A stretch of 64,000 nt of DNA from Hydrogenophaga borbori (GCF_003417535.1 NZ_QVLS01000001.1:558001-622000); one strand, 5' to 3'; positions 21,955 to 32,018 are shown, counted from the stretch's first letter. Notes: a model not told the origin generated them from the letters alone. Made by a program: numbers and translations.

Positions 21955-23337
21955 TTGAAGCGCCCCACGGCCTGCCATTCTCCTGAGGTCTTTGCTATCA
22001 AATTGTTGGCAACGGCTTTGTTCTGTTCCAGCGCATGGGCCCAGACCGCGCCCAACGCGCCCTTGCAAAGCCAGGTCGAGGAAGCCTTCCGACAGACCCT
22101 GCAGTCGCCCGCCGACGGCAACGCCACCGCGCGTTATGCGCGCCTGCTGGAGCAATCGGGCAACCACGAAGGCGCCATCGCCGCGCTCGAGCGCCTGCTG
22201 CTGGACCCGAACGCACCGCCCTCCGTGCGCCTGGACCTGGGCGTGCTGTACTACCGCCTCGGCTCCTACGACATGGCCGCCGGCATGCTGCGCCGCGCGC
22301 TGGACGACCCGCGCCTGGGACCGGTCGAGCGTGGCCAGGCCGAAACCCTGCTGCGCGACATCGGCAAGCGCACCCAGGTCTCGCGACTGGACGGCAACGT
22401 GCTGCTGGGCCTGCGGGCCCAGACCAACCCCAGCTCGCGCACCAGCCGCGACACGGTTCTGGCCGGCGGCATGCCGGTGGCCGTGCCCGACGCGCTCAAG
22501 CCGACGTCCGATACCGACCTGCAACTGGGCCTGCGCCTGGACCACCAATACGACCTGGGCCGCCAGAACGAGGCCGCCATCGTCAGCTCGCTCGCCGCGC
22601 AGATCGTCAAGTTCAGCTCCTCCTCGGGCAGCACGCTGCAGGTGAACCAGGTCGACCCGTACAACCTGGCCCTGGTCGAGCTCACTTCCGGCCTGCGCTT
22701 CAAGCCCTCGCCGAGCGGCCTGCCCGGCCTGAGCATCCGCCCGCACCTGATCGCCGCCACGCTGTCGGCCCAGGGGCACCGCTACCTGAGCAACCACGGC
22801 CTGGGCCTGGACGGGGCCTACAGCCTCAATGAGCGCACCCTCGTCGACGGCGGCCTCGAATACCGCGACGTCGACTACGCCACCCGCATCGACGTGCCCG
22901 CCGCCAGCGAACTCGGCGGCCCCAGCAAGCTGCTGCGCGTGCGCCTGACGCGCGAGCTCGCACCGGGCCAGTTGCTCAGCGGCGAGCTGCGCGCGTACTG
23001 GCAGCGCACCGATCGGCGCTACTACGACAACGACAGCCAGGAAGCGCGCGTGACCTACCTGCGCAGCTACGCCAGCCCGCTCAAGGGCGGCGGCCTGTGG
23101 ACCACCTCGGTCTGGGGCGGCCTGCAGCGGCGCGCCTACGACGCGGCCGACCCGGCCATCGACCCGAACGTCGCGCGCCGCGACACCGAATGGCGCATCG
23201 GCATCGGCCAGACGGTGCCGCTGTCGGCGGCCTGGTCCCTGCTGGTGCAGCTGGAGCACGTGAAGACGGACAGCAAGCTGCCCAACTACGACAGCAAGAA
23301 CACCTCGCTGTTCGTGGCGGCCGCTTACCGCTTCTGA
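21955..23337 (+). CDS. TPR plus beta-barrel outer-membrane protein (Slam/DUF560-like)
   Basis: 460 residues from a TTG start behind a near-perfect AGGAGGA site. The signal peptide ends near residue 30 (FCSSAWAQ). Residues 40-140 hold TPR-like helices (ARYARLLEQSGNHEGAIAALERLLLDP). The rest alternates short amphipathic strands and ends in AAAYRF, the terminal aromatic typical of outer-membrane barrels. This matches the surface-lipoprotein-assembly-modifier type (TPR plus 14-strand barrel) that exports surface proteins. No obvious passenger lipoprotein is adjacent. An AT-rich promoter region (about 21885-21910) precedes it. Confidence 0.78.
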   Translation: MKRPTACHSPEVFAIKLLATALFCSSAWAQTAPNAPLQSQVEEAFRQTLQSPADGNATARYARLLEQSGNHEGAIAALERLLLDPNAPPSVRLDLGVLYYRLGSYDMAAGMLRRALDDPRLGPVERGQAETLLRDIGKRTQVSRLDGNVLLGLRAQTNPSSRTSRDTVLAGGMPVAVPDALKPTSDTDLQLGLRLDHQYDLGRQNEAAIVSSLAAQIVKFSSSSGSTLQVNQVDPYNLALVELTSGLRFKPSPSGLPGLSIRPHLIAATLSAQGHRYLSNHGLGLDGAYSLNERTLVDGGLEYRDVDYATRIDVPAASELGGPSKLLRVRLTRELAPGQLLSGELRAYWQRTDRRYYDNDSQEARVTYLRSYASPLKGGGLWTTSVWGGLQRRAYDAADPAIDPNVARRDTEWRIGIGQTVPLSAAWSLLVQLEHVKTDSKLPNYDSKNTSLFVAAAYRF

Positions 23338-23391
23338 CGCCCGCGCCCACCCACGGCCCCCCTCTCAAGACCGTTTCCCGAGGACCCCGAT

Positions 23392-24237
23392 ATGACCCCG
23401 CCGATTTCCAAGGACTGGTGGCTCGCCGCTGCCCTGTCGACCGCTGCGCTGCCCACGACCATGGCCCAGGGCCCCGCGGCATCGGCCAACCGCACCGGCG
23501 TGGTGACGGCGGTCGCGCCCGGCGGCACCGTCACCGGGAACAACGAAGTGATGGTGGTGGGCAGCAGCGTGCTGCCCGGCCAGCGCCTGCGCACCGACGC
23601 CAACGGCCAGCTGCACCTGCTCTTTCTCGACCAGTCGGCCCTGACCCTGGGCCCCGACTCCGAACTCACCATCGACGAATTCCGCTTCGACCCCGCCACC
23701 CGCCAGGGCCAGATCCGGCTCGGCCTGGCCAAGGGCGTGGTGCGCGTCGTGGGCGGGCAGATCAGCAAGACCACCGCCACCGTCATCGCCACGCCGCACG
23801 GCAAGATCGAACTCCTGGGCGGCATCGCCTTGGTGGACACCAGCAGCGATCGCACGAGCGGCACCTTCCTGTTCGGCCAGCAGATGCGCGCGACCAGCAG
23901 CGACGGCAACACCACGACGATCACCCGCGCCGGCTTTGGCGTCGACATGTCGGGCAACGGCGTCGGCACGCCGCAACGCACCGCCACGACCAACCTCAAC
24001 GCCATGCTCAACCGGTTCGAGTCGCGCCCGACGGGAAATACCGCCAATGGCAACCCGCCGCCGGCCCCCACCGGCCAGCTCCTCTCGACCGGCAGCCTCC
24101 CGGGCGGCGCCAGCAATCCGGGCGGCATCCTGGCCAACGACCGCCTGAAAGGCATCGTGGACAACAACGCCGGCAGCAACCCCTCCCTGACCCTGAGGGA
24201 CCTGCTGGGCTCCTCTCAGGTGCTGCAGGTGTCCTGA
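23392..24237 (+). CDS. Secreted FecR-domain protein
   Basis: 281 residues with a signal peptide to about residue 25 (TAALPTTMAQG). The FecR fold at about 35-170 shows LPGQRLRTDANGQLHLLFLDQSALTLGPDSELTIDEF and GVVRVVGGQISKTTATVIATPHG. The C-terminal third is low-complexity Gly/Asn/Pro/Thr. There is no membrane anchor, unlike anti-sigma FecR proteins. Such free FecR proteins often lie next to a TPR/barrel protein and a very large secreted adhesin. Here it follows the barrel gene by 54 nt, but the adhesin is not in this window. Confidence 0.82.
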   Translation: MTPPISKDWWLAAALSTAALPTTMAQGPAASANRTGVVTAVAPGGTVTGNNEVMVVGSSVLPGQRLRTDANGQLHLLFLDQSALTLGPDSELTIDEFRFDPATRQGQIRLGLAKGVVRVVGGQISKTTATVIATPHGKIELLGGIALVDTSSDRTSGTFLFGQQMRATSSDGNTTTITRAGFGVDMSGNGVGTPQRTATTNLNAMLNRFESRPTGNTANGNPPPAPTGQLLSTGSLPGGASNPGGILANDRLKGIVDNNAGSNPSLTLRDLLGSSQVLQVS

Positions 24238-24311
24238 ACCCCGGCCGCCGGCGCCCTCCACCCTGACCGGCGGCCCACCGCGCCCTGGCGCGAGCGCCGC
24301 CCCTCGCCGCC

Positions 24312-26150
24312 ATGCGCGTCCTGTTTGTTTCCAGCTACCCGCACCTGCCGGACGTCACCGGCGGCCTGCAAACCACCACCCACGACCTCTGCCTGGCGAT
24401 CCGCGAACTGGGGGCCGAGGCCGCCGTGCTGTGCGGACAGGCCGAGGCCGCTGGCGCCGACGCCCCGTTCAGCCGCGACGAGCACCTGGGCTACCCCGTG
24501 CTGCGCGCGACGCGGCCCCTGGAGGCCCTGCCCCAGGCCGTGGCCGCCTGGGAGCCCGACGCCATCGTGGTGCAGAGCGGCACCTACCTGAGCTCGCTGG
24601 TGCTGGCCAGCCTGGACACCGGCCGGCCCACGGCCGTCTACCTGCACAACGTCGAAACCCACCAGATCGGTGGCCACCTGGTGGCCGACCCTTCGCTGCT
24701 CTACCTGGCCAACTCCGACTTCACGGCACGGCGCTGGCGCGCGCTCTACGGCCTGGACTGCGCGGTGATCCCACCCACCGTCTCGGCCCCCGCCTACCGG
24801 GCCGAGCGCCAGGGCGACAAGGTGCTGTTCGTCAACCCCACGCCCATCAAGGGCGTGGAGCGCCTGTTCGAGCTGGCCGCGGCCTGTCCCGAGCTGCCCT
24901 TCCTGGTGATGGAAAGCTGGCCCCTGAACGCGGCCTGGCGGGCCCATGGCCAGGCGCGCGCGGCGCGGCTGGGCAACGTCGAGTGGCGCGGGCCCAGCGA
25001 CGGCATGCGCGAGGTGTTCGGCCAGTCGCGCGTGCTGCTCATGCCCTCGGTCTGGGAAGAATCCTTCGGCCGCACCGTGGTGGAGGCCCAGCTCAATGGC
25101 CTGCCCGTGCTGGCCAGCCGGCGCGGTGCGCTGCCCGAACTGGTGGGCGACGGCGGCGCCGTGCTGGACCTGGAGGCGCCGCTGGCCGACTGGGCGGCGG
25201 CGCTGCGCCACCTGCACGGCCCCGGCGCGGCAGCGCAGCGCGCGGCCGCCCTGCGCCGCGGCGCCGCCCACGTGGCGGGCACCGCGTCCACCGTGGCCCG
25301 GCTGCTGGGCCTGCTGCAGCTGCACGCCGCGCGCACGGCGCCGCACGGGCCGGTTGCCGCGCCGCCCGCGGCCCCGCCGCCGCCAATGCCCGCGCACGCC
25401 GCCGTGCGCGAGGTGCCACCCCGCCAGCCGCGCCGCGAGGACTGTCTGTTCTACCACTCCACCACGCTGGCCGATGGCGAGGAGGTGGTGGGTGACTGGG
25501 ACCTGCGGCCCAACACGGCGCAGTACCTGGGCGGCGTGGACTTCAGCGGCCGTTCGGTGCTGGAGATCGGCCCCGCCAGCGGCCACCTGTCCTTCCACAT
25601 GGAAGCGGCCGGCGCCCAGGTCACCTGCCTGGAGCCGCCCATGTCGCACCTGTGGGACGTGGTGCCCCACGAAGGTTTCGACACGCCGCGGTGGCGCCAC
25701 GGGTTCACGCGCTCCATCGAAGGCGTGCGCAATTCGTTCTGGTACGTGCACCGGCAACGCCGCTCGCGCGTGCGCCTGATCGAGGCCGATCCCTACGCCC
25801 TGCCGGCCGAGCTCGGCGAGTTCGACGTCGGCCTGATGGCCTCGGTGCTGCTGCACTGCCGCCGGCCCTTCGACATGGTGCAGAGCGTGGCGGCGCGCAC
25901 GCGGCGCACGGTGATCGTCACCGAGCTCTACGACCCGTCGCTCGGTCCGCGCGCGCTGTGCCAGCTGCAGCCGCACCGCGGCGTGCAGCAGGTCGACACC
26001 TGGTGGCTGTTCACACCGCAGTTCTTCGTTTCCACGCTGGGCTTGCTGGGCTTCACCGACGCGCGGGTCATCCTGCACGAGCAGAGCCAGCCCTCGCAGA
26101 ACCGCCAGGTGCCCATGTTCACCGTGGTCTGCGAACGACCGGGGGCCTGA
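24312..26150 (+). CDS. Fusion protein: GT4 glycosyltransferase plus SAM-dependent methyltransferase
   Basis: 612 residues. Residues 1-335 form a GT-B glycosyltransferase (RVLFVSSYPHLPDVTGGLQ at the N-terminus, acceptor loop NVETHQIGGH, and the C-terminal donor motif MPSVWEESFGRTVVEAQLNGLPVLAS). A Pro/Ala-rich linker (about 343-375) joins a class I methyltransferase at about 390-600 with motif I SVLEIGPASGHLSFHME. It probably adds and methylates a sugar on a surface glycan or glycoprotein. It is 4 nt upstream of the giant multi-GT gene on the same strand, so the two are likely co-translated. Confidence 0.85.
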   Translation: MRVLFVSSYPHLPDVTGGLQTTTHDLCLAIRELGAEAAVLCGQAEAAGADAPFSRDEHLGYPVLRATRPLEALPQAVAAWEPDAIVVQSGTYLSSLVLASLDTGRPTAVYLHNVETHQIGGHLVADPSLLYLANSDFTARRWRALYGLDCAVIPPTVSAPAYRAERQGDKVLFVNPTPIKGVERLFELAAACPELPFLVMESWPLNAAWRAHGQARAARLGNVEWRGPSDGMREVFGQSRVLLMPSVWEESFGRTVVEAQLNGLPVLASRRGALPELVGDGGAVLDLEAPLADWAAALRHLHGPGAAAQRAAALRRGAAHVAGTASTVARLLGLLQLHAARTAPHGPVAAPPAAPPPPMPAHAAVREVPPRQPRREDCLFYHSTTLADGEEVVGDWDLRPNTAQYLGGVDFSGRSVLEIGPASGHLSFHMEAAGAQVTCLEPPMSHLWDVVPHEGFDTPRWRHGFTRSIEGVRNSFWYVHRQRRSRVRLIEADPYALPAELGEFDVGLMASVLLHCRRPFDMVQSVAARTRRTVIVTELYDPSLGPRALCQLQPHRGVQQVDTWWLFTPQFFVSTLGLLGFTDARVILHEQSQPSQNRQVPMFTVVCERPGA

Positions 26151-26154
26151 GGGC

Positions 26155-29100
26155 GTGAGCGGCCAGGAACCGGACGACACACCCGCCGAGGCCGCGCGGT
26201 ACTGGCAACAGGGCCTGCAGCACCAGCGGCAAGGCGAGCTGGTGCGGGCCGCCGAGGCGCTGCGCATGGCTTGCGTGCTCGACCCCTCGCGGCACGAGGC
26301 CGTCTTCGCGCTGGCCTGGGTGCTGCACGACCTGGACCAGCTGCCCGAGGCCGTGGCCTGGGCCGAGCGCGCCCTGCAGGCCGAACGCCAGCCGGGTCGG
26401 CTGCTGCAGCTCGGCTGGCTGCGGCAAAAGAGCGGTGATCCCGCGGCTGCGCTGGACCTGTACGAGGAAGCCATCGCCGCCTACGCCTGGGCCGCGCCCG
26501 AACAGGTGCGCCTGCACCTGCACCGCGCCCAGTGCCTGGCCGCGCTCGGCCTGCCCCTGCGCGCCGCCGCATGCCTGGCCGAGGGCCTGGAGCGCTGGCC
26601 CGCCCACCCCGAGCTGCTGGACGCCCTGATCGAGTGGGAATGCCGGCACGGCCACCTGGAGCGCGCCATCGCCCTGGCGCGCCAGCGGGTGGACGCCGCG
26701 CCGGACGACGCCGCCGCCTGGCACCTGCTGGGCGCGCTGCAGCAGCGCGCCGGCGACCTGCGCGGCGCCGACGCCAGCTTCAACGAAGTGCAGCAGCGCG
26801 ACATGGACCGCTGGGACGCGCTGCTGCGGCGGGCCCAGATCCAATTGCACTGGCGCCGCCCGGTGGACGCCGAGTGGCTGTCGATGCAGGTGCTGGCGCG
26901 CCAGCCCGATTGCCTGCCCGCGCAAGCGCTGCTGGGGCAGGCGCAGCTCGATCTGGGCCAGCTGGACGCGGCCCGCCGGCATCTGCTGCAGGCCTTGCGC
27001 GCCCAGCCGCGCCACCCCGACGCCTGGCAGGTGCTCGCGCGAGTGCACGCGCAGCGCGGCCGCTGGGCGCTGGCCCGCCGTTGCCTGGCCCGCGCCGGCG
27101 GCGCTGGCGCCGACGCGCTCGACGTGCTGCGCCAGCTGGCCTGGCTCGCCAAGGACCAGGGCGATCTGCCCACCGCCGCCGGCGCCGTGCGCGAGTTGCT
27201 GCGCCACCGCCCGGAAGACCTCGCGGTGCGCGTGCAGGCCGCCTTCGTGCTCGCGGCCGCGCAAGACCTCGCGGCGGCCGAGCAACAGGCCGAGGCCGCC
27301 GTCGCGCAGGACCCGGCCAGCGCGCTGGCCTGGCGCGCGCTGGCGCAGGTGCGCTGCCAGCAGCGGCGCCTGGACGAGGCGCAGTCCGCCGTCGAAACCG
27401 CCTTGACCCTGGCGCCTGCGGACCCCGCCACGCTGCGCCAGTTCGGCTGGGTCCTGCTCGACGCGCAGCGCTTCGGCGCGGCGCGGCTGGCTTTCCTGCA
27501 CGCCAGCGAACTCGACGATCAGAACCCGGTGCCGCTGCGCGAGCTGGCCGAGGCCTGTCTGCGCTCGGGCGAATTCGCGCTGGGCCGGCGGACCGTGGAG
27601 CGGCTGCTGTCCTTGCGCCCCGACGAAACGCCGGCGCGCCTGTTGCTCGCGCGCCTGCTCAGCGAAGACCCCCGCTCCACCCCCAGCGACCACCGCCAGG
27701 CCGTGACCCTGTGCCGCGAACTCATCGGTGCCCGCGAGCGCGCCAGCGACGCGGCGCGCTCGCTGCTGCGCCTGTACGCCCTGGGCGTGGACGAAGCGGC
27801 GCCGGTGCTGGCGCTGCTGCCCCGCGGCGACCGCCGCGCCGCGCTGCGGGAGGCCTTGGCCGAGGCCTCCCACCGCCACGGCCACGGCGCGCTGCTGCGC
27901 CTGGCCCAATGGGCCGAGGCGGACTGTCCCGACGACCTCTGGCTCGGCAGCGCCGCGCTGTACGCGCGCTCGCTCAGCGAGCGGTCCACGGCGCAGGACT
28001 TGGCCCTGGCCTCGCGCCACGCCTACCGCGCGCTCAAGCTGCGCACGGGCCTGGACCGCCGGGCGCCCGGTGCGCCCGCGCGCCGGCCCGGCTCACGCCC
28101 CCGCATCGCCTACCTCGCGGGCCAAGGGCACGAGCGGCTGCTGCGCCGTGTGCTGGCGAACCACGAGGCGCAGGCCGCCGAGGTCCACGTCTTCACGAAC
28201 CGGCCGATGGCCGGGTTGCCGGCCCACATCCACCAGCGGGCGCTGGACCCGGCCGAACTGGCGCGCCGCTGCGCCGCGCTGCGCATCGATGTGCTGATCG
28301 ACGCCGGCGGACTGCACCCCTTCGAAGGCCAGTTCGAGGTCCTGCAGGCCCTGGCGCGGCGACCCGCGCCGCTGCAGATCGGCTGGCTGGGCTGCTGGGG
28401 CACGGCCGGCGGCCTGTTCGACGCCCTGCTGTGCGACGCCACCTCGGTGCCGCCCACGCACGAAGCGCTGCACGAAGAGGCCCTGTGGCGCCTGGACGGC
28501 GGCCAGTGGTGCTGGGACCCGCCGCTGCACGCGCCCGCGATCGCGCCCCCGCCCGCGCAAGCCACCGGCGCACCGACTTTCGGCGTGCTCGCGCGCGGTC
28601 TGCGGATCAACGAGGCCAGCCTGCGGGCCTGGGCCCGCGTCCTGCTGGCCACGCCAGGGGCCCGCCTGCGCTTCATCGGCGAACTGGCGCACGACTGGCC
28701 GCAGCGCGCCCAGGTGTTGCGTGCCCTGGACGCCCACGGCGTGGCGGCCGCGCGCGTGGCCTTCGACCCGCCCTGCGCCTACGAAGACCTGCTGCGCTGG
28801 TGCCAGCGGATCGATCTGGTGCTCGACAGCTTCCCCGGCAACGGGGGCCTCAGCCTGCTGGACCCGCTCTGGATGGGCGTGCCCGTGCTCACGCTGAGCG
28901 GCGCCTGGGCCGGCGCCCGCCAGGGCCACTCGCTGCTGGCCGCCCTGGGCCTGCAGGAATGGGTGGCCGACACGCCCGAGGCCTTCGTCGCCACCGCCGT
29001 GGCCTTGGCCCAGAACCCCGCCGCGCTGGCCCGACACCGCGCCAGCCTGCGCCAGCGTCTGCTGGACTCGCCGCTCTGCGACGGCCGCCGCCTGGCGCGG

Positions 29101-31173
29101 CAGATCGAAGCCCTCTGCCAGCAGGCGGTCGACAGCGCCGACCCCGCCGAGTTCGGCGCCGACCCCAAGGCCCGCCAGCGCGCCGAGGCGCGCCGCGCGC
29201 TGCGCGCCTGGCTGGACCGCCCCGCCCGGCTGGCGCTGCCCCTGCCCGATGGCGACACGCCGCCCGATCTGTCGGTCATCGTCGTGCTCTACAACCAGGC
29301 CGGACTCACCCGCCGCACCCTGCAGGCGCTGGCCGATGAGCGCGGCGTGCGCTTCGAGACCATCGTCATCGACAACGCCTCCGGCGACGAGACCGCCGAG
29401 CTGCTCGCGCGCGTCTCGGGCGCGCGCGTGGTGGTCAATGAACACAACCTGGGCTTCCTGCGCGCCGCGAACCAGGGCGCGGCCCTGGCGCGCGGGCGCC
29501 ACCTGCTGTTCCTCAACAACGACGCCATCGTGCACGCCGGCAGCCTGCGGGCCGCCGTGCGCCGCCTCGACACCGAGCCCGCCATCGGTGCCCTGGGCGG
29601 GCGCATCGTGCTCAGCGCGGGCGGGCTGCAGGAGATGGGCAACGTCCTCTTTCGCGACGGCAGCGCCCATGGCGTGGGGCGCGGCGAAGACCCCTTCTGC
29701 CCGGCTGCCATGTGCAGCCGCGCCACCGACTATGTCTCCGGCGTCTTCCTGGCCGTGCCGGCGCCGCTGTGGCGCATGCTGGGCGGCTTCGACGAGGCCT
29801 TCGCCCCCGCCTACTACGAAGACAGCGACTTCTGCCTGCGCGTGTGGCGCGCGGGCTTTCGCGTGGTGGTCGACCCCGAGGTGCTGGTCGAGCACCTGGA
29901 ATGGGGCAGCGCCCCCGGCGACGAAGCCGAGCGCCGCATGCGCGAGAACCGCACGCGCTTCCAGGCCCGCCACGCGGACTGGCTGCGCGGCCAGCCCCAT
30001 CCGCACACGCCGCGCCTGGACGGCGACCGCTGGCGCTCGCCCGAGGACCATCCGCGCCGCCCGCGCGTGCTCATCATCGACAACGAGGTGCCGCACATGC
30101 ACAAAGGCGGCGGCCTGCCGCGCGCGCGCCTCATGCTGCAGGCCCTGCGCGACTGGCCCGTGAGCTTCTTCCCCCTCTGGCAAACCGAGGACGACTGGCG
30201 CGACATCCAGGCCTCGCTGCCCAGCAGCGTGGAGGTGGTGCTGGGCCACGGCATGGCGCGGCTGGAAGCCTTCCTGGAACGCCGCCGCGGCGTCTACGAC
30301 GTGCTGCTGGTGAGCCGCCCCCCCAACCTGAAGGCGCTGCAGCCGCTGCGCGCGCGCCGGCCCGAGCTCTTTGCCGGCATGCGCCTGGTCTACGACGCCG
30401 AGGCCCTGTTCGCGCTGCGCGAGATCGCCGAGGCGGCGGTGCGCGGCCGGCCCATGCCCCGCGCGGCCGCGCAGGCGCACCTGGCGCGCGAGATCGCCCT
30501 GGCGCGCGGCGCCAGCGAGGTGCTGGTGGTCTCTGAGCGCGACGCCGCGTGCTTTGCCGCCGCCGGCCACCGCGTGAGCCTGCTGAGCCATGGCATGGCG
30601 GTGCGCCCTGAAGTGCCCGGCCCGGCCGCGCGCCAGGGCCTGCTCTTCGTGGGCGCGCTGCACCCCGACACGCCCAACGAGGACGGCTTGCTGTGGTTCA
30701 TCGAGCAGGTGCTGCCGCGGCTGCGCGAGCGACTGCCGCAGCCGCCCGTGCTGTCCGTGGTCGGCGTCAACCGCTCGCCCCGGCTGGCGCGGCTGGCCGG
30801 CGACGACGTGCGCCTGCTGGGTCCGCAAGAGGCACTGGCGCCGCACTACGACGGCGCGCGGGTGTTCATCGCGCCGGTGCGCTTCGCCGGCGGCGTGCCG
30901 GCCAAGGTCATCGAGGCCGCGGCCCAGGGCATCCCGGTCGTGGCCTCGGCGCTGCTGGTGCGCCAGCTCGGCTGGATCGCCGGCCGCGATATCCAGTCCG
31001 CGCGCGACGCCGAGGCCTTCGCCGCCGGCGTCCTGCGCCTGCTGCGCGACGACGCCCTGTGGCAGCGCCAACAGGCGGCCGCCTGGCAACGCTGCGCCGA
31101 GCGCTACGCGCCCGAGCGCTTCGCCCGGGTCCTGCGCCAGGCGCTGCGGGGCCGCCCCGAGGGGCCGGCATGA
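26155..31173 (+). CDS. Giant TPR / GT41-like / GT2 / GT4 multi-domain glycosyltransferase
   Basis: 1672 residues from a GTG start 4 nt after the fusion gene. Residues 1 to about 620 are TPR repeats (e.g. AWHLLGALQQRAGDLRGADA). About 645-990 is an O-GlcNAc-transferase/HMW1C-like GT41 module, with IGWLGCWGTAGG and the donor-site run DLVLDSFPGNGGLSLLDPLW followed by MGVPVLTLSG. About 1037-1290 is a GT2 module (LSVIVVLYNQAGLTRRTLQAL, FLNNDAI, and a YYEDSDFCLRVWRAG catalytic region). About 1303-1660 is a GT4-like module (FVGALHPDTPNEDGLLWF, FIAPVRFAGGVPAKVIEAAA). It probably glycosylates a protein or builds a glycan in the cytoplasm, with the TPRs binding the acceptor. Confidence 0.88.
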   Translation: MSGQEPDDTPAEAARYWQQGLQHQRQGELVRAAEALRMACVLDPSRHEAVFALAWVLHDLDQLPEAVAWAERALQAERQPGRLLQLGWLRQKSGDPAAALDLYEEAIAAYAWAAPEQVRLHLHRAQCLAALGLPLRAAACLAEGLERWPAHPELLDALIEWECRHGHLERAIALARQRVDAAPDDAAAWHLLGALQQRAGDLRGADASFNEVQQRDMDRWDALLRRAQIQLHWRRPVDAEWLSMQVLARQPDCLPAQALLGQAQLDLGQLDAARRHLLQALRAQPRHPDAWQVLARVHAQRGRWALARRCLARAGGAGADALDVLRQLAWLAKDQGDLPTAAGAVRELLRHRPEDLAVRVQAAFVLAAAQDLAAAEQQAEAAVAQDPASALAWRALAQVRCQQRRLDEAQSAVETALTLAPADPATLRQFGWVLLDAQRFGAARLAFLHASELDDQNPVPLRELAEACLRSGEFALGRRTVERLLSLRPDETPARLLLARLLSEDPRSTPSDHRQAVTLCRELIGARERASDAARSLLRLYALGVDEAAPVLALLPRGDRRAALREALAEASHRHGHGALLRLAQWAEADCPDDLWLGSAALYARSLSERSTAQDLALASRHAYRALKLRTGLDRRAPGAPARRPGSRPRIAYLAGQGHERLLRRVLANHEAQAAEVHVFTNRPMAGLPAHIHQRALDPAELARRCAALRIDVLIDAGGLHPFEGQFEVLQALARRPAPLQIGWLGCWGTAGGLFDALLCDATSVPPTHEALHEEALWRLDGGQWCWDPPLHAPAIAPPPAQATGAPTFGVLARGLRINEASLRAWARVLLATPGARLRFIGELAHDWPQRAQVLRALDAHGVAAARVAFDPPCAYEDLLRWCQRIDLVLDSFPGNGGLSLLDPLWMGVPVLTLSGAWAGARQGHSLLAALGLQEWVADTPEAFVATAVALAQNPAALARHRASLRQRLLDSPLCDGRRLARQIEALCQQAVDSADPAEFGADPKARQRAEARRALRAWLDRPARLALPLPDGDTPPDLSVIVVLYNQAGLTRRTLQALADERGVRFETIVIDNASGDETAELLARVSGARVVVNEHNLGFLRAANQGAALARGRHLLFLNNDAIVHAGSLRAAVRRLDTEPAIGALGGRIVLSAGGLQEMGNVLFRDGSAHGVGRGEDPFCPAAMCSRATDYVSGVFLAVPAPLWRMLGGFDEAFAPAYYEDSDFCLRVWRAGFRVVVDPEVLVEHLEWGSAPGDEAERRMRENRTRFQARHADWLRGQPHPHTPRLDGDRWRSPEDHPRRPRVLIIDNEVPHMHKGGGLPRARLMLQALRDWPVSFFPLWQTEDDWRDIQASLPSSVEVVLGHGMARLEAFLERRRGVYDVLLVSRPPNLKALQPLRARRPELFAGMRLVYDAEALFALREIAEAAVRGRPMPRAAAQAHLAREIALARGASEVLVVSERDAACFAAAGHRVSLLSHGMAVRPEVPGPAARQGLLFVGALHPDTPNEDGLLWFIEQVLPRLRERLPQPPVLSVVGVNRSPRLARLAGDDVRLLGPQEALAPHYDGARVFIAPVRFAGGVPAKVIEAAAQGIPVVASALLVRQLGWIAGRDIQSARDAEAFAAGVLRLLRDDALWQRQQAAAWQRCAERYAPERFARVLRQALRGRPEGPA

Positions 31174-32018
31174 GCGCCGCCGTGCACCCCCTCGAAACCG
31201 CGGCGCTGCGCCGCTGGCGCCGCCTGCGCGCCGAGGGTCGCGGCGCCGACGCCGATGCCGTGCTGTGGGACGCGCTGGCCCAGGAGCCCAACCTGCCCGG
31301 CGTGCACGTGGCGCTGGCGCGCCAGCGCTGGCCGGGCCCCGACTACCGGCACTGGCTGGGCTGGTTCCACGGGCACCTGAAGCCGCGCCTCTACCTGGAG
31401 ATCGGCGTCGAGTTCGGCCATACGCTGAGGCTGGCGCGGCCGGGGACCCAGGCCACCGGCGTCGACCCCGCGCCGCGCGGCGACCCGCTGAGCGGCTGCG
31501 AGGCGCCCACGCGCCTGTTCCCCTGCACCAGCGCCGCGTTCTTCGCCGGGCTGCCCGCGGACGACGCATTGGCCACGCAGGGTTTCGACCTCGCGTTCAT
31601 CGACGGCGACCACGCCTTCGACGCGGTGCTGGACGACTTCATCGGCGCCGAACGCCTGGCCGCGCCGGGCGCCGTGCTGCTGCTGCACGACACCGTGCCG
31701 CTGACGGCCGCGACGGCGGGCCGCGAGCGGCGCACCGGCTTTCACACGGGAGACGGCTGGAAGATCGTGCCCTGCCTGCGCGCCCTGCGGCCCGATCTGC
31801 GCGTCGTGACGCTGTCCACGGCGCCCACCGGCCTCACGGTGGTGACGGGCCTGGACCCCTCGTCCACGCGGCTGCGGGAGCGGCGCCAGGCCATCCGCGA
31901 GAGCTACGCCGCCCTGCCCCCCGATGGCGTGGTCGCCGAGCCCGAGCGCGTGCTGGCGCTGGGCCCCAACGACCCGGCGTGGCTGGCGCGCTGGCTCAGC
32001 GCGGGCGACGCGCGATGA
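31170..32018 (+). CDS. Class I SAM-dependent methyltransferase
   Basis: 282 residues, start overlapping the giant GT gene as ATGA, so translationally coupled. The SAM motif reads LYLEIGVEFGHTLRLARPGTQATGVDPAP. A second conserved run is FDLAFIDGDHAFDAVLDDF, as in the Methyltransf_24/cephalosporin-hydroxylase-like group that modifies sugars. It probably methylates a glycan made by the upstream enzymes. Its last 23 bp overlap the convergent methyltransferase gene on the minus strand. Confidence 0.85.
   Translation: MSAAVHPLETAALRRWRRLRAEGRGADADAVLWDALAQEPNLPGVHVALARQRWPGPDYRHWLGWFHGHLKPRLYLEIGVEFGHTLRLARPGTQATGVDPAPRGDPLSGCEAPTRLFPCTSAAFFAGLPADDALATQGFDLAFIDGDHAFDAVLDDFIGAERLAAPGAVLLLHDTVPLTAATAGRERRTGFHTGDGWKIVPCLRALRPDLRVVTLSTAPTGLTVVTGLDPSSTRLRERRQAIRESYAALPPDGVVAEPERVLALGPNDPAWLARWLSAGDAR

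Noticed and set aside
28093..31569. Minus-strand open frame of about 1158 codons opposite the giant glycosyltransferase
   Set aside because: The sense strand has clear TPR and transferase motifs; the antisense product is compositionally biased.
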